Source: AWTP1-13 sp036280295
Lineage (GTDB): Bacteria > Pseudomonadota > Alphaproteobacteria > Rhizobiales > Hyphomicrobiaceae
Direction: 5' to 3'
Assembly (NCBI GenBank): GCA_036280295.1
Contig: DASURA010000125.1
Span: 1-8,940 of the forward strand
Length of the DNA stretch: 8,940 bases
The notes under the pieces are model-generated. The model ran no database searches and was not told the DNA's origin. It saw nothing but the letters and a program-made list of their open reading frames with translations. The position numbers were made by a program, and so were the translations under genes. This document shows, one piece after another, positions 5,691 through 8,940 of the stretch. Within the stretch, counting starts at the first letter, position 1; each line of letters begins with the position of its first letter.

Positions 5691-8600
5691 ATGTTCGAGC
5701 TGTGCATCCGCAGACCGGTGTTTGCCACAGTCCTGAGCCTCGTGCTGGTGCTGCTGGGCGTCGTCTCCTACGACCGCCTCACCATCCGCGAGTATCCCAA
5801 CGTCGACGAGCCGGTGGTCTCGGTCTCGACCAGCTATCCGGGCGCATCGGCCTCGATCATCGAAAGCCAGATCACGCAGGTGCTGGAAGGCTCCATTGCG
5901 GGCATCGCCGGCATCGACGTGCTGGAATCAAGAAGCCGGGCCGAGTCGAGCCGTATCACCATCCGCTTCCTTGCCGACGTGGACCAGGACGTCGCCGCCA
6001 GCGAGGTGCGCGACCGGGTGAGCCGCGTCCGCCGCCGGCTGCCTGCCGAGGTGCAGGAGCCGACCATCGCCAAGGTCGAAGCCGATGCCCAGGCGATCCT
6101 GAACATCGTCTTCACCTCCGACCGCATGAACGCGCTGGAGATCACCGATTACGTCGACCGTTTCGTGCTCGACCGCCTGAAGAACCTCACCGGCGTTGCC
6201 GACGTGACGATCTACGGCGAGCGCCGCTACGCGATGCGCATCTGGATCGACCGCGAGAGGCTGGCGGCGTTCAATCTCACGGTGCAGGACGTCGAGAACG
6301 CGCTCAAGGTGCAGAATGTGGAGCTGCCGGCGGGCCGCATCGAGAGCCGAGACCGCGAGCTATCGGTGCTGTCGCGCACCGGGCTCTCGACGCCCGAGCA
6401 GTTCCGCAACGTCATTGTCAAGATCGCCGACAACCACCAGGTGAAGCTCGGCGAGGTGGCGCGGGTCGAGCTGGGCGCTGCCGATGAGCGCCGCGATTCC
6501 CGCTACAACGGCCAGCCGGCCATCACGGTCGGCATCATCAAGCAGGCGGTTGCGAACCCGCTCGACGTCTCCAAGGCGGTGCGGGCCGTCATGCCGGAGG
6601 TCAACCAGTCGCTGCCACAGGGGCTCTCCGCCACCATCGGCAACGACAGCTCGGTATTCATCGACCGCTCGATTGCCGCCGTCTACCACACCATCGGCGA
6701 GGCGATCGTGCTCGTCGTGCTGGTGATTGTGCTGTTCCTGCGCTCGCTCCGCGCCTCGCTGATCCCGATCGTCACCATCCCGATCTCGCTCATCGCCACC
6801 TCTACGCTGGTTCTGGCCATGGGCTTCACAATCAACACCCTCACCCTGCTGGCGATCGTGCTCGCCATCGGCCTCGTCGTCGACGACGCCATCGTGGTGC
6901 TGGAGAACATCCACCGCCGCATCGAGCAGGGCATGCGCCCGATCCCGGCCGCGATCGAGGGCACGAAGGAGATCGGCTTCGCCGTCATCGCCATGACGCT
7001 GACACTGGCGGCGGTCTATGCGCCGATCGCCTTCGCGCCGGGGCGTACCGGGCGGCTGTTCCTGGAGTTCGCGCTGACACTGGCCGGTGCCGTGCTGGTA
7101 TCGGGCTTCGTGGCGCTCACGCTCACGCCGATGATGTGCTCCAAGCTCCTGAAGCACAACGCGCGCCCGGGCCGGATCTCCAGCGTCATCGATAGCGGCT
7201 TTTCGGCGATCGAGGCCGGCTATCGCGGCCTGCTCCGCGCCACGCTCCGCATCCGGCCGCTGGTGCTGCTGGTGGCGGTCGGGGTGGCCGCGCTGAGCGG
7301 CGTCTTCTTCGTCTCCCTCAAGTCGGAGCTCGCGCCGACGGAGGACCGCGGGCTGATCCAGGTGCGCGGCACCGGCCCGGAGGGCGCGACGCTCGGCTAC
7401 ATCCAGCGCTACAGCGTCCAGGCCGCAGACATCCTCGCCAAGGTGCCGGAGATCGATTCGATCCTTGTCATCAACGGCAGCCCGGAGGTCTCGCGCTTCC
7501 AGATCACCGGCCGCCTCACAGACTGGGATGCGCGCGACCGCTCGCAGCAGTCGATCAACGAGGCGATCAAGTCCGAGCTGCGCGCCATCCCGGGCGCGCG
7601 CGTGTCCTCCAGGAACCCAGGCTCGTTCGGCGCACGGGGCTCATCGAGCCCGGTCGAGTTCGTGCTGCAGACATCCGGCAGCTACGAGCAGCTGCAGGAA
7701 TACGTCGATGTGATGCTGGAGAAAATCCGCAGCTATCCGGGTCTCGACAATGTCGATACCGACCTCACGCTCAACATGCCGGAGCTGCGCGTTGATATCG
7801 ACCGCGCCAAGGTCGCCGACCTCGGGCTCGATATCACGGTGGCGGGACGCACGCTGGAGACGCTGCTCGGCGGACGGCAGGTGACGCGCTTCGAGCAGAA
7901 CGGCGAGCAATATGACGTGATGGTGCAGCTGGCGGCGGAGGATCGCGCCTCGCCCGACACGCTCTCCACCATCTTCCTGCGCTCGCCCAGGGGCGAGATG
8001 GTGCAGCTCAACAATATCGTCAAGGTGCAGGAGGCGGTGGCACCGAAGGAGCTGCGCCGCTTCAACCAGCTGCGCGCGGTGACGATCTCGGCCAACCTGG
8101 CCAACGGCTATGCCCTCGGCGACGCCCTCGTCTTCCTGCAGCAGACCGCGCGCGAGGTGCTGCCCGAGACGGTCCTGACCGACGTAAGCGGACAAAGCCG
8201 CGAGTACCGCGCGGCAGGACAGAGCCTGGCCGTGGTGTTCCTGCTGGCGCTCGGCTTCATCTACCTGGTGCTGGCGGCGCAGTTCGAGAGCTTCCGCGAC
8301 CCGCTGATCATCCTGGTCACGGTGCCGCTGTCGATGGCCGGCGCACTCGGCACGCTGTGGCTGGCCGGCGGCACGCTCAACGTCTTCTCGCAGATCGGAC
8401 TTGTCACCCTGGTCGGACTGATTACCAAGCACGGCATCCTGATCGTCGAGTTTGCCAACCAGCTGCAGGAGAAGGGCCGGGGCCGCATCGAGGCGGTGGT
8501 CGAGTCGGCAGTGCTGCGGCTGCGGCCGATCCTGATGACCACTGGCGCCATGGTGCTGGGCGCGCTGCCGCTGGCGGTCGCCGAGGGCGCCGGCGCCGAG

Positions 8601-8747
8601 AGCCGCTCGCAGATCGGCTGGGTGATCGTGGGCGGCATGAGCTTCGGCACGCTGCTCACGCTGTTCGTGATCCCGACGGTCTACAGCCTGCTCGGACATA
8701 CGCCTCGGGTAGCCGAGGGGACCGAGACGGCGGCCACCCCGCCATGA
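5691..8747 (+). CDS. RND multidrug efflux permease (HAE1 family, MexI-like)
   Basis: This inner-membrane proton/drug antiporter of the AcrB/MexB/MexI superfamily is 1018 residues long, the usual size. It starts FELCIRRPVFATVLSLVLV with TM1 at about 9-28. TM2-TM6 lie at about 335-482, TM7 at about 522-542 and TM8-TM12 at about 844-998, with two large periplasmic loops (about 29-334 and 543-843). The proton-relay residues are present: D398 and D399 in GLVVDDAIVVLENI on TM4, and K913 in GLITKHGILIVEFAN on TM10. The ITKHGILIVEFAN form recalls MexI more than AcrB (SAKNAILIVEFAK). The region equivalent to the AcrB glycine/phenylalanine switch loop is short here (INGSPEVSRFQITGRLTDW, 594-612). The gene follows the adaptor after 3 nt, and the AAGGA at 5673-5677 is rather distant (13 nt), so translation is probably coupled. 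No outer-membrane factor gene follows. Heavy-metal RND pumps are unlikely given the overall similarity to drug pumps. Confidence 0.95.
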   Translation: MFELCIRRPVFATVLSLVLVLLGVVSYDRLTIREYPNVDEPVVSVSTSYPGASASIIESQITQVLEGSIAGIAGIDVLESRSRAESSRITIRFLADVDQDVAASEVRDRVSRVRRRLPAEVQEPTIAKVEADAQAILNIVFTSDRMNALEITDYVDRFVLDRLKNLTGVADVTIYGERRYAMRIWIDRERLAAFNLTVQDVENALKVQNVELPAGRIESRDRELSVLSRTGLSTPEQFRNVIVKIADNHQVKLGEVARVELGAADERRDSRYNGQPAITVGIIKQAVANPLDVSKAVRAVMPEVNQSLPQGLSATIGNDSSVFIDRSIAAVYHTIGEAIVLVVLVIVLFLRSLRASLIPIVTIPISLIATSTLVLAMGFTINTLTLLAIVLAIGLVVDDAIVVLENIHRRIEQGMRPIPAAIEGTKEIGFAVIAMTLTLAAVYAPIAFAPGRTGRLFLEFALTLAGAVLVSGFVALTLTPMMCSKLLKHNARPGRISSVIDSGFSAIEAGYRGLLRATLRIRPLVLLVAVGVAALSGVFFVSLKSELAPTEDRGLIQVRGTGPEGATLGYIQRYSVQAADILAKVPEIDSILVINGSPEVSRFQITGRLTDWDARDRSQQSINEAIKSELRAIPGARVSSRNPGSFGARGSSSPVEFVLQTSGSYEQLQEYVDVMLEKIRSYPGLDNVDTDLTLNMPELRVDIDRAKVADLGLDITVAGRTLETLLGGRQVTRFEQNGEQYDVMVQLAAEDRASPDTLSTIFLRSPRGEMVQLNNIVKVQEAVAPKELRRFNQLRAVTISANLANGYALGDALVFLQQTAREVLPETVLTDVSGQSREYRAAGQSLAVVFLLALGFIYLVLAAQFESFRDPLIILVTVPLSMAGALGTLWLAGGTLNVFSQIGLVTLVGLITKHGILIVEFANQLQEKGRGRIEAVVESAVLRLRPILMTTGAMVLGALPLAVAEGAGAESRSQIGWVIVGGMSFGTLLTLFVIPTVYSLLGHTPRVAEGTETAATPP

Positions 8748-8800
8748 CGACCGCTCCCGCCGAGTAGCGGCGCATCGTAGGCCTGTCCCGGGCTTGACGG

Positions 8801-8940
8801 TCAGGCCGGTTGGCGCCGCGTCAGCTCGGTCTCGAACGCCAGACGCAGCTGCGCGGCCTCCTCGGCAGGGAGCCCGTCGGCCATCCGGAAGAAGATGTTG
8901 CGGGAGTGCACCGCATCGCTGGCGTCGAGAGGCTCGTCCG
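8801..8940 (-). CDS. C-terminal fragment of unrecognised protein (runs off right edge)
   Basis: On the minus strand, one frame is open from the window edge to a TGA at 8803-8801, giving 45 residues. They read from DEPLDASDAVHSRNIFFRMA through DGLPAEEAAQLRLAFETELT to RRQPA. Composition looks like a genuine alphaproteobacterial C-terminus: an amphipathic acidic/basic helix (PAEEAAQLRLAFETELTRR) with a charged tail, and GC-ending third codon positions. The other two minus-strand frames are Arg/Pro/Ser-rich, which is typical of noncoding frames. I do not recognise the family. The gene is convergent with the RND permease, with 53 nt between their stops. That gap holds no strong terminator, only a CCCGGG and short arms GCCTG (8781-8785) and CAGGC (8802-8806). 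Confidence 0.6.
   Translation of the reverse strand, partial: DEPLDASDAVHSRNIFFRMADGLPAEEAAQLRLAFETELTRRQPA

Noticed and set aside
6360..7157. 265-residue minus-strand frame inside the RND permease
   Set aside because: Its highly repetitive Asp/Arg/His/Gln composition is the antisense image of the TM2-TM6 Leu/Val/Ile codons, not a real protein.
7641..8699. 352-residue minus-strand frame inside the RND permease
   Set aside because: It is fully contained in a well-supported permease and is His/Gln/Arg/Asp-rich, as expected of the reverse complement of hydrophobic membrane-segment codons.
8781..8806. Possible terminator with arms GCCTG and CAGGC after the RND operon
   Set aside because: The stem is only 5 bp with a 16-nt loop and no T-run, and it overlaps the stop of the convergent gene; too weak to call.

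Overview
The window is GC-rich, densely coded bacterial DNA. Codon use, the protein families and the intergenic repeats all suggest an alphaproteobacterium (Hyphomicrobiales or Rhodospirillales type). This is inferred from general resemblance and no search was run. I see no phage, transposon, CRISPR, tRNA or rRNA. I found no convincing previously undescribed system; the window reads as ordinary chromosomal metabolism and transport, with some regulatory and genome-organisation details worth checking.

Layout. (1) Positions 2-2654, + strand: the 3' part of glcD and a complete glcE, the two flavin-fold subunits of glycolate oxidase, separated by 7 nt. The third subunit gene, glcF (iron-sulfur), does not follow. 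(2) Positions 2655-2855: a convergent spacer holding three consecutive inverted repeats. The last is a perfect 12-bp stem just beyond the stop of the next gene. (3) Positions 2856-4103, - strand: an orphan periplasmic substrate-binding protein of the branched-chain amino acid/aromatic-acid ABC class, with no permease or ATPase genes beside it. (4) Positions 4104-4544: a 441-nt divergent control region with an 8-bp inverted repeat and a 16-bp near-perfect palindrome upstream of the efflux operon. (5) Positions 4545-8747, + strand: a two-gene RND efflux operon (periplasmic adaptor, then inner-membrane proton antiporter) with no outer-membrane channel gene. (6) Positions 8801-8940, - strand: the C-terminal end of an unrecognised gene running in from the right edge.

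How the genes work together. GlcD and GlcE would oxidise glycolate to glyoxylate once joined by a GlcF encoded elsewhere. The substrate-binding protein would deliver a small organic ligand to a transporter encoded elsewhere. The adaptor and RND pump would form a tripartite exporter with a TolC/OprM-type channel; the adaptor's hairpin carries a recognisable TolC-docking motif. Nothing in the sequence ties the three modules into one pathway, so they are best treated as separate neighbouring units.
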